In this document: piece by piece, positions 19,868 to 29,407 of the stretch
How the letters are laid out: each line of letters starts with the position of its first letter
Position numbering within the stretch: position 1 is the first letter of the stretch
From: Symbiodinium natans
Taxonomy: Eukaryota; Sar; Dinophyceae; Suessiales; Symbiodiniaceae
Assembly: GCA_905221605.1 (NCBI GenBank)
Contig: CAJNDS010002780.1
Location: 172,501-236,500, forward strand
Reading direction: 5' to 3'
DNA: 64,000 nucleotides
Program-made: the position numbers and the translations under genes
Notes under the pieces: generated by a model
Databases searched by the model: none
The model's input: only the letters and a program-made list of their open reading frames with translations
What the model was told of the DNA's origin: nothing

Positions 19868-19950
19868 ACTGGTTCTTAGTAGGGACTGAGGGAATTAGGT
19901 ACCCTCTAAAGAGTTGGCATAGGATTACCTCATTCCTTGCGAACCAGGAA
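19868..19950. mobile_element. Fold-back element M4, copy 2
   Basis: CTACTGGTTCTTAGTAGGGA at the left and CATTCCTTGCGAACCAG at the right. The site AGGGACTGAGGGAATTAGG is uninterrupted here, the empty-site form of the filled copy at 23264. Confidence 0.6.
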
Positions 19951-20470
19951 GTTTCTTCCCTGTCTTCCCAGGTGACGACAGCACTGGTGGCCTATCAGGC
20001 CTTCCAAAACCCTGTTTGGGTTTAAGGTTTTGGGTGTAGGGGTTAGGGTGTAGGGTTTTGGGTTTACGGTACCTCGCTAAGGTACTCCATCGTGAGTTGC
20101 CGGGGACAAGACCACAAACCCCCAAGGAGTTGTCGGGGACCACAAACCCCCAAGCAGAAGAGTGACAACGAGCCCGATTCACCACATGGTGGACAAGACC
20201 ATCCCCGCAGAGTTTGCGTAAATGAAAGACGCGAAGAAACCGAACTTTCATTCACCCCCGTCATCTAATGTTAAAGATGGGGATGGTCCCTTACTTTCCT
20301 TTAAAGGTTCTGAAGTATGGAGGCAAAGAGGGGTATATAAGGGGCCGATACTACGGGACCGTGCAACTACCCTTCAACTCTCATCTTTACACACCCCGTA
20401 CCTACTCCTGAGTAGCCACAGGCAGGGGTGGTGCTGCCCTTGGCTGGCCGCTGTGCTGCAACCAAAACCC
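19951..20470. other. Mixed DNA with element M5 copy 3
   Basis: M5 copy 3 covers 20283-20380 (ATGGTCCCTTACTT, TTTAAAGGTTCTGAAG). The rest (20040-20280) includes a duplicated CACAAACCCCCAAG word (about 20112 and 20140) and no supported exon. Confidence 0.5.
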
Positions 20471-20632
20471 TAAACCCTAAACCCTAAACCCTAAACCCTT
20501 TAGGGGAGTTGGGGTTAGGGTTGGGGTGGCCAGCCATGCACAAAATGTGCTTTGACAATCCACACAGAAACAGCGGGACATTATATGATATTATATGTGG
20601 CGTTTTGGGCATGGGGTTAAGGGTTTAGGGTC

Positions 20633-20749
20633 TACGTAGCCCAGTGATACCCTTTTTGCCCCTTTTTTTCGAAAATCCAGGTTTCTTTATAGAGTAACCA
20701 ACCCCAAAGATGGGTACCCTTACTATAGTATGGTTGCTGGGCTACCAAG
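20633..20749. mobile_element. Element M1, copy 2
   Basis: GTAGCCCAGTGATACCC...GGTTGCTGGGCTACCAAG, with AACCAACCCCAAA and GGGTACCCTT inside. Here it lies outside any exon I can recognise. Confidence 0.65.
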
Positions 20750-20953
20750 AGATAAAGATGTATAGTGCGAGATTCCGGGAGCTGGCGTACAGTAAGTCAG
20801 GCTGAGTTCGGCGATGGGATGTTGGGGCAATGAAAGAAACGCGCTCCTTGCTTAAACTGAACTTCATGCAAAAGACTAGCAACCCCCCATGCCCCCAAAG
20901 CCAAGCTTTTTAAACCCTAAACCCCAAGTAAACCCTAAACCCTAAACCCGAAG

Positions 20954-21118
20954 AGAAAGGAGGCAGACTCTTATTACCGCGTCATCTGTGCAGCCTTCTT
21001 TTTTGAGGAGGCCAGTGCAGACACCGCCCCCTGGACTCACCTGCGAATCCGAACGGAAGCTGGACGACTCAGCACTGCATGGCCCGCGCGGACCCCACGC
21101 GATGAAGAACCGATCGAT
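20954..21118 (+). CDS. 165-nt exon, unknown protein
   Basis: Exactly 55 codons between a telomeric-array acceptor (AAACCCGAAG) and a perfect GTAAGT donor. Reads RKEADSYYRVICAAFFFEEA, then SADTAPWTHLRIRTEAGRLS. Coding quality and splice sites are both good, so this is one of the firmer single exons. No family recognised. The following intron carries the ITS with TACCACCTG direct repeats. Confidence 0.6.
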
Positions 21119-21128
21119 GTAAGTGACC

Positions 21129-21220
21129 TACCACCTGTTCAGGGTTAATATGGGTTCAGGGTTTAGGGTTTATGGGGTTTAGGTTTTATTTAGGGTTTAG
21201 GGTTTAGGGTTTACCACCTG
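21129..21220. repeat. ITS with 9-bp flanking direct repeats inside an intron
   Basis: TACCACCTG at 21129-21137 and 21212-21220 flanks a degenerate TTTAGGG tract. It starts ten bases into the intron after the exon at 20954-21118, so this insertion enlarged an existing intron. Confidence 0.65.
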
Positions 21221-21282
21221 GATTGGGAGGAGGTGTCCCTAAACCCGAGACAAGCCCGAAACCCTAGTAGGTTCGCTTTACT

Positions 21283-21380
21283 GGGTTTTGGAGTCTTATA
21301 CGTTATTGTTTTTTTGGTTCTGGGGTTCCTGTTATAGCTACTTGTACCTAAAAAGTTTTTTTCTCCAGGGTTTACTCCAA
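21283..21380. repeat. Dispersed repeat M13, copy 1
   Basis: Shares GGTTTTGGAGT, GGGGTTCCTGTTATAGCTAC, TACCTAAAAAGT and CCAGGGTTTACTCC with 63740-63840. A fragment lies near 34125-34150. The right end CTCCAG or TTCAG suggests an intron end. Confidence 0.55.
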
Positions 21381-21804
21381 GGGTTTACGGTTTAGGGTTT
21401 AGGGTTTAGGGTTTAGGGTTTAGGGTTTAGGGTTTAGGGTTTAGGGCCATCTAATTGCATCACTGCCGCGGCTCCAGAGCCGCCACCGAGGCATCAGGGT
21501 AAAGGTTCAGGGTTATTATGGGTTCAGGGTTTAGGGTTTCGGGTTTAGGGTTTAGGGTTTAGGGTTTCGGGTTTAGGGTTTAGGGTTTAGGGTTTACAGT
21601 GTTTAAGGTATTAAAGGCTTACCCTAGTCAAGGTCTAGGGCTTAGGGTTTAGGGTTTAGAGTTCAGGGCTTGAAGGTTTAGGGCTTCGGGTTATTCGGGG
21701 TTTGGGGTTTAGGGTTATTATGGGGTTTAGGGTTTAGGGTTTAGGGTTTAGGGTTTAGTATGGGGTTTAGGTCCTAGAGTCTTAGAGTACATCCACCCAC
21801 CACA

Positions 21805-21901
21805 CCCTCTCTGAAGCAACCCAAGGCAAAGCTGGGCGCTACTTGCCGCATCAGGCGACCTGAGAGCGCCTGCCGTACAGGGCTGGACGATTGGGCTTGC
21901 G
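21805..21901 (+). CDS. Exon candidate with ITS donor
   Basis: Reads PSLKQPKAKLGATCRIRRPE, then SACRTGLDDWAC, ending at TTGCGG|GTTTAGGG. The donor lies inside the first telomeric unit. Confidence 0.45.
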
Positions 21902-22202
21902 GGTTTAGGGTTTAGGGTTCAGGGTTCAGGGTTTTTAGAGCATCAGGTTTAGGGTTTGGGGGGTTTAGGCCCTTAAACCCCAAACCTTAAACAAGGCCTA
22001 AACCCTAAAGCCTAAAGCCTGCATTTGGGGGTTGAAGGTTTGGCGATTCAGGGCTCGGAGGTGGAGGTTTAGGGCATGGGGGTTTAGGATTTTTGGGATG
22101 CTTCGGGTGCCCAAAGCCCCAGAAGCAGCTGCTGAACCCAAGAGCCCTGTGCCCCTAACCCGTCAACCCTAAACCCTCAACCCTAACTCAACAACCCTAA
22201 AC

Positions 22203-22605
22203 CCTCAACCGATTGCATCTCGAGCCATGGTATTGAGGAGGCCTGGCTTGTAGGGCAGAAGGTCAAATTATTTGTCATGAAGGATGCCTGGAGGAATGAA
22301 AGGGTCGCTGTGCGCACGGCCTGGCACACTTCTTTCACAGTTTGTGTGACCAAGATCGTCGTCTGTCCGGCTGCGACCACCACATTGCACCCTAAACCCT
22401 AAACCCTAAACCCTAAACCCTAAACCCTAAACCCTAAACCCTAAACCCTGAACCCTCAGAAGGTCTTTGTCAAGGCAGCTAGAACCTCCGACGACGAGCC
22501 TGACGTGCTTGAACCTTTGACTTCCCCCAGCTTTCAAGGCCAAAAACACCAGTGCCAACCAAAGAGAGGCTGTCCTGCGGTTGACCTCACCCTACGCCCT
22601 ACACC
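22203..22605 (+). CDS. Two-exon coding region around an ITS
   Basis: The left block reads IEEAWLVGQKVKLFVMKDAW, the right block KVFVKAARTSDDEPDVLEPL. CAGAAGGTC occurs at 22256-22264 and again at 22457-22465. Splicing AAG|GT...AAG|GT would give a 201-bp GT-AG intron and fuse GQK to VFVKAARTSD. The catch is that the 120 bp removed before the ITS also looks coding, so intron retention or a different donor is possible. No family recognised. Confidence 0.5.
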
Positions 22606-22671
22606 GTAATCTAAACCCTAAACCCTACACCAGGGTCCGACTCAAGAGCCCCCTCCCCCCCCCCCCCCCCG

Positions 22672-23135
22672 GAAAATTTAAGAGCCTCCGGCTCAAGCCG
22701 CCGACCCCGCTGGAGCATAGTTGAAAGGTTTAAACGCGCTCGTCAGCTCAAAGGATGCCAAAAGTTGATTTGCTTGAGCCTCTGTGAAACGTTGGGGGGG
22801 AGAGGGGGTGGGTAGCACCAGGAGCTGAAGCCAGCTTGAAGGAGGGCAGCCCCATCAATTCAAGCCCAGAGAGGGGGGGGGGGGGGGGGGGGGGGGGGGG
22901 TAGGGTAAGGGGGGGTTGGGGGGTGCTGCGCAAGGTTTGGGTGAAGGACCCCTATGTCCTGTGCGAAACCACCTATGGCCCGTGAGTTTATGCGGTGTGG
23001 GTGGCCCTCCATGGAAAAGCTGGCTGGGTACCCCCCCTACCCCCCCCCCCCCCCCCCCCCCCCCCGCGTTTTGGGGGTAAGGAGGGTTTTCACCTCCTTT
23101 TCCCATCCAACACGCCGCCAGGGTCGGCGGATGCT
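22672..23135. mobile_element. Composite repeat M12, copy 1
   Basis: The left end AATTTAAGAGCCTCCGGCTC and the right block (CCTGTGCGAAACC...CACGCCGCCAGGGTCGGCGG, 22955-23130) both recur at 38272-38790 in the same order and about the same spacing. CCGCCGACCC at the left and GGGTCGGCGG at the right are inverted copies. The interior differs between copies and carries long G and C runs. Confidence 0.7.
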
Positions 23136-23263
23136 AAAACCCTAAACCCTAAACCCCAAACCCTAAAGGCTTGAAAGCGGAGTATCAGTCAGGGTTTAGG
23201 GTTTAGGGTTCCTCAAGACTGAACGTAGACCCGGGATCCGCATGCCCCCCCCCCCCCCCCTTC

Positions 23264-23395
23264 CGTAACAGGCCTTAGCTAGGGAGTGAGGGTTTAGGGT
23301 TTAGGGTTTAGGGTTTAGGGTTTAGGGTTTAGGGTTTAGGGTTTAGGGTTTAGGGTTTAGGGTTTCGGACCTTGCGGGATATCTCATTGCTTGGG
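23264..23395. mobile_element. Element M4, ITS-filled fragment
   Basis: CTTAGCTAGGGAGTGAGGG runs directly into about ten TTTAGGG units (23293-23365). In unfilled copies TGAGGG is followed by AATT. The telomeric array again continues an existing GGG. Confidence 0.6.
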
Positions 23396-24617
23396 TTTTA
23401 GAGGGCAGGATTCTGACTGACTGTCTGGGGGCATAGCCTCACCCTAAAGCCGAAAGCCCTAAAGCCCAAACAAAACGTGATTCGCCAGGCCCTGTGGAAT
23501 GGCTCGGAGAGCCGCGAGGCCTCCTACGCAGGGCGCAGAGGAATCCTAAACGCTTGAAGTGCTAAGGGTTCAAGGTTTAGGGTTTATGGTTTAGGGTTTA
23601 GGGTTTTGGGTTTTGGGTTTAGGGTTTAGGGTTTAGGGTTTAGGGTTTAGGGTTTAGGGTTCCAGGGTGTAGGAGTTCAACTCCCGAGAGTCGCTGGGAG
23701 ACCCTAAGCTCGCCATACAACCCAGGAGCTGTCGGGTCTTGAGCCTGGAGCCAGAAATCTCTTCTTAGGGTTTAGGGTTTAGGGTTTAGGGTTTAGGGTT
23801 TAGGGTTTAGGGTTTAGGGTTTAGGGTTTAGGGTTTAGGGGTTTCTGGTTTCTAGGGTTCAGGCCTAGACATGCAAAACCAAACTCCTGAGCCCACGGCC
23901 GGCGCCCCCACCCCCCGACCCAAACATGAAGGGTGGCCACGAAGCGAGGAAGCCTTTTGGCTCAAATACCCCTTAAATCCCGAACCCCTAGCCCCCTAAA
24001 CCTCTAACCCCCTAAACCCCCCGAACCCCCTAAACCCCCTAAACCCCCTGAACCCCCTAAACCCCCTAAACCCCCTAAACCCTAAACCCTAAACTCCAAA
24101 CCCAAGTAGGCACTGGTCGCACGGAGCCGCTTTCTTGAGACTGTGCGGCCTCCCAGCCTGTCTGGGCTATTTAGGGTCCAGGTTTTGGGTTTAGGGTTTG
24201 GGGTTTAGGGTTTAAAGGTTTAAGGTTCTAGGGTTCTAGGATTCTATTGTTCTAGGGTCCCGGTTTTGGGTTTAGGGTTTGGGGTTTAGGGTTTAGGGTT
24301 CTAGGGTTCTGGGGTTTGGGGTTTAGGGCTTTAAGGTTTAGGGAAAGGGTTTAGGGCTTAGGGCTTAGGGCTTAGGGCTTAGGGTTTGGGGTTTGGGGTT
24401 TGGGGTTTGGGGTTTGGGGTTTGGGGTTTAGGGTTTAGGGTTTAGGGGCTTTGTTTCATTCTGGTTCAGGATTTGGCGATTAGGGTTTATTTAGGGATTT
24501 GGGTTTTGGGTTTGTGACCTCAAAAGCCTACACCTAAATCACTCAACCCTAAGCCCTCAATGCCGAAATCCCGTTAAGACATCAAAGATACAAAACCTAA
24601 GTTATACATAATTTGCA

Positions 24618-24720
24618 TTTGCTTAAGATCCCCCCGAAAAATAAACGACAAACAACGTAAATCTTCTTCCTTATAAAGGGCAATACAGGGAATTTTATTT
24701 GATTGGGGGTGCTTAAGCAA
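24618..24720. mobile_element. TIR element M3, copy 1
   Basis: TTTGCTTAAGATCCCCCC at the left mirrors GGGGGTGCTTAAGCAA at the right; about 100 bp, AT-rich interior with CTTATAAAGGGCAA. Copies at 24983-25106 and 52473-52561. Confidence 0.75.
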
Positions 24721-24982
24721 CTACTTGGAGACTCAGGGTAGCTAGTAACCCATAATACGCGTAGTTTTAACCCACATATAAGCCCCTCAAGTACCCTAAC
24801 CCTAAACCCTAAACCCGAAGCACTAAACCCTTGGGTTGCTAAGTTACCCAAGCCCCCCGCTCCAAGACTGACCTCAAGAGGCCCAAAGCCTACTTCTTTG
24901 TAGGTTTTGGAAGAATCCTATAAGGGGTAGGGTTTAGAGTTTAGGGTTGCAAAGGGTCCATGATGACCGTTATTTCTACTAC

Positions 24983-25106
24983 TATTTGCTTAAGAACCCC
25001 CCCCCCCCCCACAAATTGAAAAAAACACAATAAAACAAATAATCTCCATATTACCCTTATAAGGAAGAATGTTTTTTTATTTCTTGGTGGTTCTTAATTA
25101 TTGGTA
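24983..25106. mobile_element. TIR element M3, copy 2
   Basis: CTATTTGCTTAAGAACCCC at the left, GGTGGTTCTTAATTATTGG at the right; interior CCCTTATAAGGAAG. The left end has an expanded C run. Confidence 0.7.
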
Positions 25107-25466
25107 GTTCTGTGGGCGGGTACCCCTAAGAGAATAGAATCCCCTTAACGGGACCCCAAAGGGTACCCCTTTTTTGGGAACCTCCATCTAAAGAAAGATG
25201 TGAGTTCCCCAACCCTGAATCCATGAAACCTAAATAGCCACAAACCCTAAAAAAAAAAGAACACACACACTCAACGTACTTGTTCAGGTCCCCCGAGCTC
25301 CCAGAAAGCCCTAAAGCCCTCAAACCCTAAACCCCAAGCCCTCAAACCCTAAACCCCAAGCCCCCAAACTTCCCCAAACCCCCAAATAACCTTCAACCTA
25401 AAGGCTAAATAGGCCTAAATAGCCCTAGCCCTTAAGCTCTGAAGCCAAAACAAACCCAAAAAACAA

Positions 25467-25570
25467 CCCCAAACGCTCGCAACCAGGCGCCTCAACCCCA
25501 AACCCGAAACCCTAAACCCTAGCCCTAAACCCTAAACCCTGAAAACAGCCCCAAAAGCTCGCAACCAGGC
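25467..25570. repeat. ITS with 22-bp direct repeats and CAG|GC edges
   Basis: A 22-bp word ending CTCGCAACCAGGC stands at 25467-25488 and 25549-25570 with one mismatch, enclosing CCCTAAA-type units. CAG|GC in both copies would give an 82-bp GC-AG intron (25487-25568), the same geometry as 13060-13179. The DNA to the left is not clearly coding, so it may duplicate an existing acceptor. Confidence 0.8.
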
Positions 25571-27555
25571 TTTTGGGGCGTCCTTCCGGAATCTGCTGAA
25601 GGAGTTCAAGGAGCCCTGGGAGCTCTTCGGTTCTTCAGGGTTTAGGGCTTTAGGGGTTTAGGGTTTAGGGTTTGGGGTTTAGGGTTTAGGGTTTGGGGTT
25701 TAGGGTTTGGGGTTTAGGGGTTTAGGGGTTTAGGGGTTTAGGGGTTTAGGGGTTTAGGGGTTTAGGGGTTTAGGGGTTTAGGGTTTGGGGTTTAGGGTTT
25801 AGGGTTTAGGGTTTAGGGTTTGGGGTTTCGGGTTCAGGGGTGGTGCCTCGGGGTCTGGGGGTTTACGTTTAGGGTCTGGGGTTCAGGGTTCAGATCTTAG
25901 AGTCAGGGCCTTCATGATGCACCGTAGGGTTTAGGGTTTAGGGTGTAGGGTTTAGGGTTTAGGGTTTAGGGTTTAGGGTTCAGGGTTCAGGGTTCAGGGT
26001 TCAGGGTTCACGGTTTAGGGTTTAGATTTAGATTGGAGGTCAGGGTTTTGGGGTTGAGTAGGGGATATATAGGAGCCTTCCCGAAAGTAAAGGACCCTCT
26101 CTCTACCCTAAATCTAGTAGAATCCTAGACTCTAAGCCCTGAATCTTTAAAGGGCTCACCAAAAGGGACGCAAGAATGTTTATCTTATTACTGGGTTTGT
26201 AGCAGGGCTGGTATAGGGTTTAGGGTCAAACCCGAGTTAACCTAAACCCTAAACCTGGCCGGTTTAGGGTTTAGGGTCAAACCCTAGCTAACCTAAACCC
26301 TAAACCCTAAATATGTGGCTTTCGGGAAAACAACGCGACCCCAAAGCCCGTTTGCCCCTGAGACAGGAGCATCTGGACAGCTCGGTGACTTTCGCCTTCC
26401 AGCAAGAGGCCAAGAGAAGGTTTAGGGTTTAGGGTTTAGAGTTTAGGGTTTAGGGTTTAGGGTTTAGGGTTTCTCAACACAAGGTCAACAATCGTCAGAG
26501 GACGGAAGTTGACCCGAAGCCCTGGGCCTTTGCGGTTCAGGACTTTTGCGTGTATGGGGCCAGCCCCGACACGAGCAGATCGTAGGGTTTAGGGTTTTGG
26601 GTTTAGGTATTGTTTTTTTAACTTTTGGGCACTTTGATTCCTAAGAAACAGCAAAGATCAGGATTTTTGCTGGGGTTCCAAGTTCAGTATAGCTTCTCAA
26701 GAAGCTGTGGAATGTCGAATTTGACGGCCCCAAGTATGGTGTAGGGTTCAGGGTTTAGGGTTTAGGGCTTAGGCCCCGCGAAAGCAACCCAATATGCTGC
26801 TGAAACCCTAAATCTCCAACCTTAAGCCCCAAACCCCAGGCCTGTTCTGTGTGAAACCTTAGAAAGCTATGCGAAGCACTCAACACCAAGCCCTAAACTC
26901 TAAACTCTAAACCCTAGACCCTAGACCCTAAACCCTAAACCCCACCATGCCAGGCTGGAACATACTTGACCTACGAGGCGCGTGGCCCAGTTCAGCAAGT
27001 CCAGCTCGGCAGTGGAAAAGCCCTCTAAAGGGTGTAGGGTGTAGGGTTTAGGGTTTAGGGTTTAGGGTTTATCGGTTTTTAGGATTTAGGGTTTAGGGTT
27101 AGAGCTTTAAACTGTGAACCTTAAAATCTTGATCAATACCTCTCCTTCAGCCCTCTAGGAGATGCATTGACAAGAGGGAAACCTGATTTGGCGACGTCAG
27201 GGACGGGAAGGTGAAGCGGGCGCCTTCCAAAGACAACTGGACCATCAAAGCAATAGGCATGGACTGGGTTGGCTTTTGGTGGATAGAGACTCAAGACGCG
27301 ACGACATTGGATCTTCAAGGAAACATCATGATTATATTGGCAATGGCAATCCGGTTTGGGCCAGAACTAAGATCTGAAGGGACATGGGATGTGGTTGTGA
27401 GAAATGTGCAGGGAGCCCAGAATATGCTCCTTCATTGGCTTGCGAAGGCAGAGAACATGAAGCATTCTGACAAGCAAAGGGCGACTGCCACAGCTGATGA
27501 AGCCCATAAGATAGCGTTCAGGACATTGGGCGTCCAACGTTGGAGTTGCGGTTGA
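25569..27555 (+). CDS. Multi-exon gene cut by ITS introns, unknown protein
   Basis: Exon candidates: 25569-~25635 (AFGASFRNLLKEFKEPWELF), ~26350-26419 (GASGQLGDFRLPARGQEK), 26484-26581 (RTEVDPKPWAFAVQDFCVYG), ~26697-26739 (KLWNVEFDGPKYG), ~26953-27018 (AGTYLTYEARGPVQQVQLGS) and a last exon ~27195-27555 (TIKAIGMDWVGFWWIETQDA, ending QRWSCG-stop). The 26420-26483 intron joins its neighbours in phase 0; other joins are only partly phased. Donors at 26582 (GTAGGG) and 26740 (GTGTAGGG) belong to telomeric tracts. The last exon is the longest coding block. No known domain recognised, and whether all pieces form one gene is inferred from strand and order. Confidence 0.5.
26216..26303. repeat. Tandem pair of head-to-head telomeric hairpins
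   Basis: A roughly 40-bp unit in which GGTTTAGGGTTTAGGGT faces ACCTAAACCCTAAACC across TCAAACC...TAACC is present twice. Each unit is its own inverted repeat. Confidence 0.7.
26420..26483 (+). repeat. ITS intron, GT-AG, 64 bp
   Basis: Begins GTTTAGGGTTTAGGG directly after AGAAG and ends CTCAACACAAG. AAGGT is present at both edges (26417-26421 and 26481-26485). Joins RGQEK to VNNRQRTEVD in phase 0. The donor is the telomeric unit itself. Confidence 0.65.
26624..26693. repeat. Dispersed repeat M10, copy 1
   Basis: GGGCACTTTGATTCCTAAGAA to GGTTCCAAGTTCAGTATAG recurs at 51898-51969 with about 85% similarity. It sits inside a likely intron, so it is probably introner-derived. Confidence 0.7.
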
Positions 27556-28756
27556 CGTCATCTGCGGCGTGGGGACAGCGGAAAGACAATCTCTCCATAG
27601 AGGGCGTGCAGAAGTATCCCTAAACCCTAAACCCAAACCCTGAACCCTGAACCGTAAACCCCTACACTTCCTTTTTGGAGGTTGGGGTAAGCACCCTTTT
27701 CAATATTGTGGTGAACCCAGTATAGATGTGCCACTAGGATGCCGGGTTTTCAGTCAGGTTTGGGGTCTAGGGATTAGGGTTCAGGTTCAGGAGGGTGGGG
27801 CTTCGGTTAGCGGCGGTTAGCGGTTAACGATGCCTGGGCAAGGGTTTAGGGTGTAGGGTGCAGGGTTTGGAAATCTTATGCCTTATGCTCTCTGCACCCT
27901 GAACATTCAAGTCTTTCTACATACGACCCCAATTCAGGCCCGGTTCCCAAGTCCTGTTGGGTTCAGGTTTAGGATTACGGTGTGCACCTTTTCAACCATA
28001 AACCCTAAACACAAACCCCAAAACCCTAAACTTCCTCCTTCAGAGCCCTCAAAGCTCGAGTCTCCACTTTCTGGCCTGACTGCCAATGCCAGGACCGCAA
28101 GCGGCCCCTAGCCACTAACCCCTGAAGTACCCTAACACCTAAACCTCAAATCTAAACCTTATATATAGGCTTCTTTAAGGCGGGGGCTGCATGGGGGGTA
28201 GGTACCTAGGGAACGCTAGGGTAGGGAGTAGTAGGGAGCCTTGGTCAGAACCATATAAAAACCTGAAGCAGAAAAACCCCTAAACCCTAAACCCTAAACC
28301 CTAAACCCTAAAAGGAACCCTGAGTTGCTGAGTAAGGGCCTTCCTCCAGGCCTTGAGCACATTTCGTGCTGTGGTGATCTTCGCACAGGACTGGTTCAGC
28401 CTAAACCCTAAACCCTAAACCCTAAACCCTAAACCCTAAACCCTAAACCCTAAACCCTAAACCCTAAACCCTAAACCCTCGGCTTGACCCCCTCCCTCCT
28501 CGCATCCCATGGTAGGATTTAGGGCTGTGGTGGTACGGTGTTGGCACTAAGGGTTTAGGGTTTAGGGTTTAGGGTTTAGGGTTTAGGGTTTAGGGTAGTT
28601 TAGAGTTTATGGCGGTTTAGGGTATAGGGTTTAGGGATTTCGGGTTTCGAGGCTGGACTAGGTGCTTCGGCTTTGAATAGTGGCTTAGGGAGGGTTCGGG
28701 TTGAGGGTTGAGGGTTGGAGGTTGCGCTCATTCCGGGCAGGCGAGCCTGATTACCT

Positions 28757-29140
28757 TTGGTTGAGAATGTGGTCATGCAGAATGCGGCAGATGTGCAGCT
28801 CTTTTCAAGGGAGCTTCGAGCAGAGCCGGTGATGGCGGACGCGAGTGACTATAAGGCCATCCGTCGCCTGCGATTGTGGTGGACGTGGATGCCCTGGCCG
28901 GAAGTTCACACGTACATTGGCTCCTCTGCAAAGTCTTCAGTGGAAGAAGCTCCCCAACTCTCGCCTTCGGGCCAAGCTGGCCAAGAATGCTGCCAGGATC
29001 AGGGTTGCAGTGGAGGCGGCCCGTGCCGAGGCAGCCCGAGCCAACGAGTTCAAGGGCAGCAATCGCACCCCGCCTGATTCTTGGACGACTGACTGGGAGA
29101 TTGTTTTGGTTTTTTCGATGCGCCCGCCATTTCCACCCTA
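28757..29140 (+). CDS. Exon pair, helical basic protein fragment
   Basis: The first block reads DYKAIRRLRLWWTWMPWPE, the second WKKLPNSRLRAKLAKNAARI, then RVAVEAARAEAARANEFKG and a TAA at 29139-29141. The blocks are in different frames and join in phase 0 if a 37-bp segment (GTTCACACG...TCTTCAG, about 28910-28946) is removed as a very short GT-AG intron. The Ala/Arg-rich stretch is probably a long helix. No family recognised. Confidence 0.45.
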
Positions 29141-29407
29141 AGCCTAGCATTGGCTTGACGTTAGTCAAGAAGCAAGCCAACAAGCGGGCACCGCTGCATC
29201 TACCAGTGCAGCCTGATTGCATTGATGACTTGCAGCCGGAGGGTTGAGGGTTGAGGGTTAGGGGTTTAGGGTTTAGGTTTTAGGGTTTAGGGTTTGGGAG
29301 GCTGAGAGTGTAGGATGAAAATGAATGGCTTTCTAGATGGCCTAAGATGGCCTAGGATTTAGGGTTTAGGGTTGAGGGTTTAGGGCTTAGGGTGTGGAAC
29401 CTAAGGC

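Larger units (their letters stand above)
21380..28650. repeat. Interstitial telomeric repeat cluster 5
   Basis: More than twenty arrays, both orientations. They include 21389-21448, 22388-22455, 23288-23365, 23577-23660, 23765-23840, 24000-24097 (CCCCCTAAA variant), 24340-24445 (TTTGGGG variant), 25636-25830 (TTTAGGGG variant), 25925-26035 and 28399-28480. Poly-G/C runs lie near 22650, 22880, 23041 and 23247. Islands not listed as exons (23150-23250, 23370-23570, 24110-24160, 27640-27860, 28110-28260) show no convincing gene. Confidence 0.95.

Noticed and set aside
22855-23106. Proline/glycine-rich frames around poly-G runs
   Set aside because: Homopolymer artefacts inside repeat M12.
23930-23975. 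GCCTTTTGGCTCAAAT resembles part of the dinoflagellate spliced leader
   Set aside because: One base is missing and the 5' third does not match; no spliced-leader RNA structure was seen around it. Not enough for a call.
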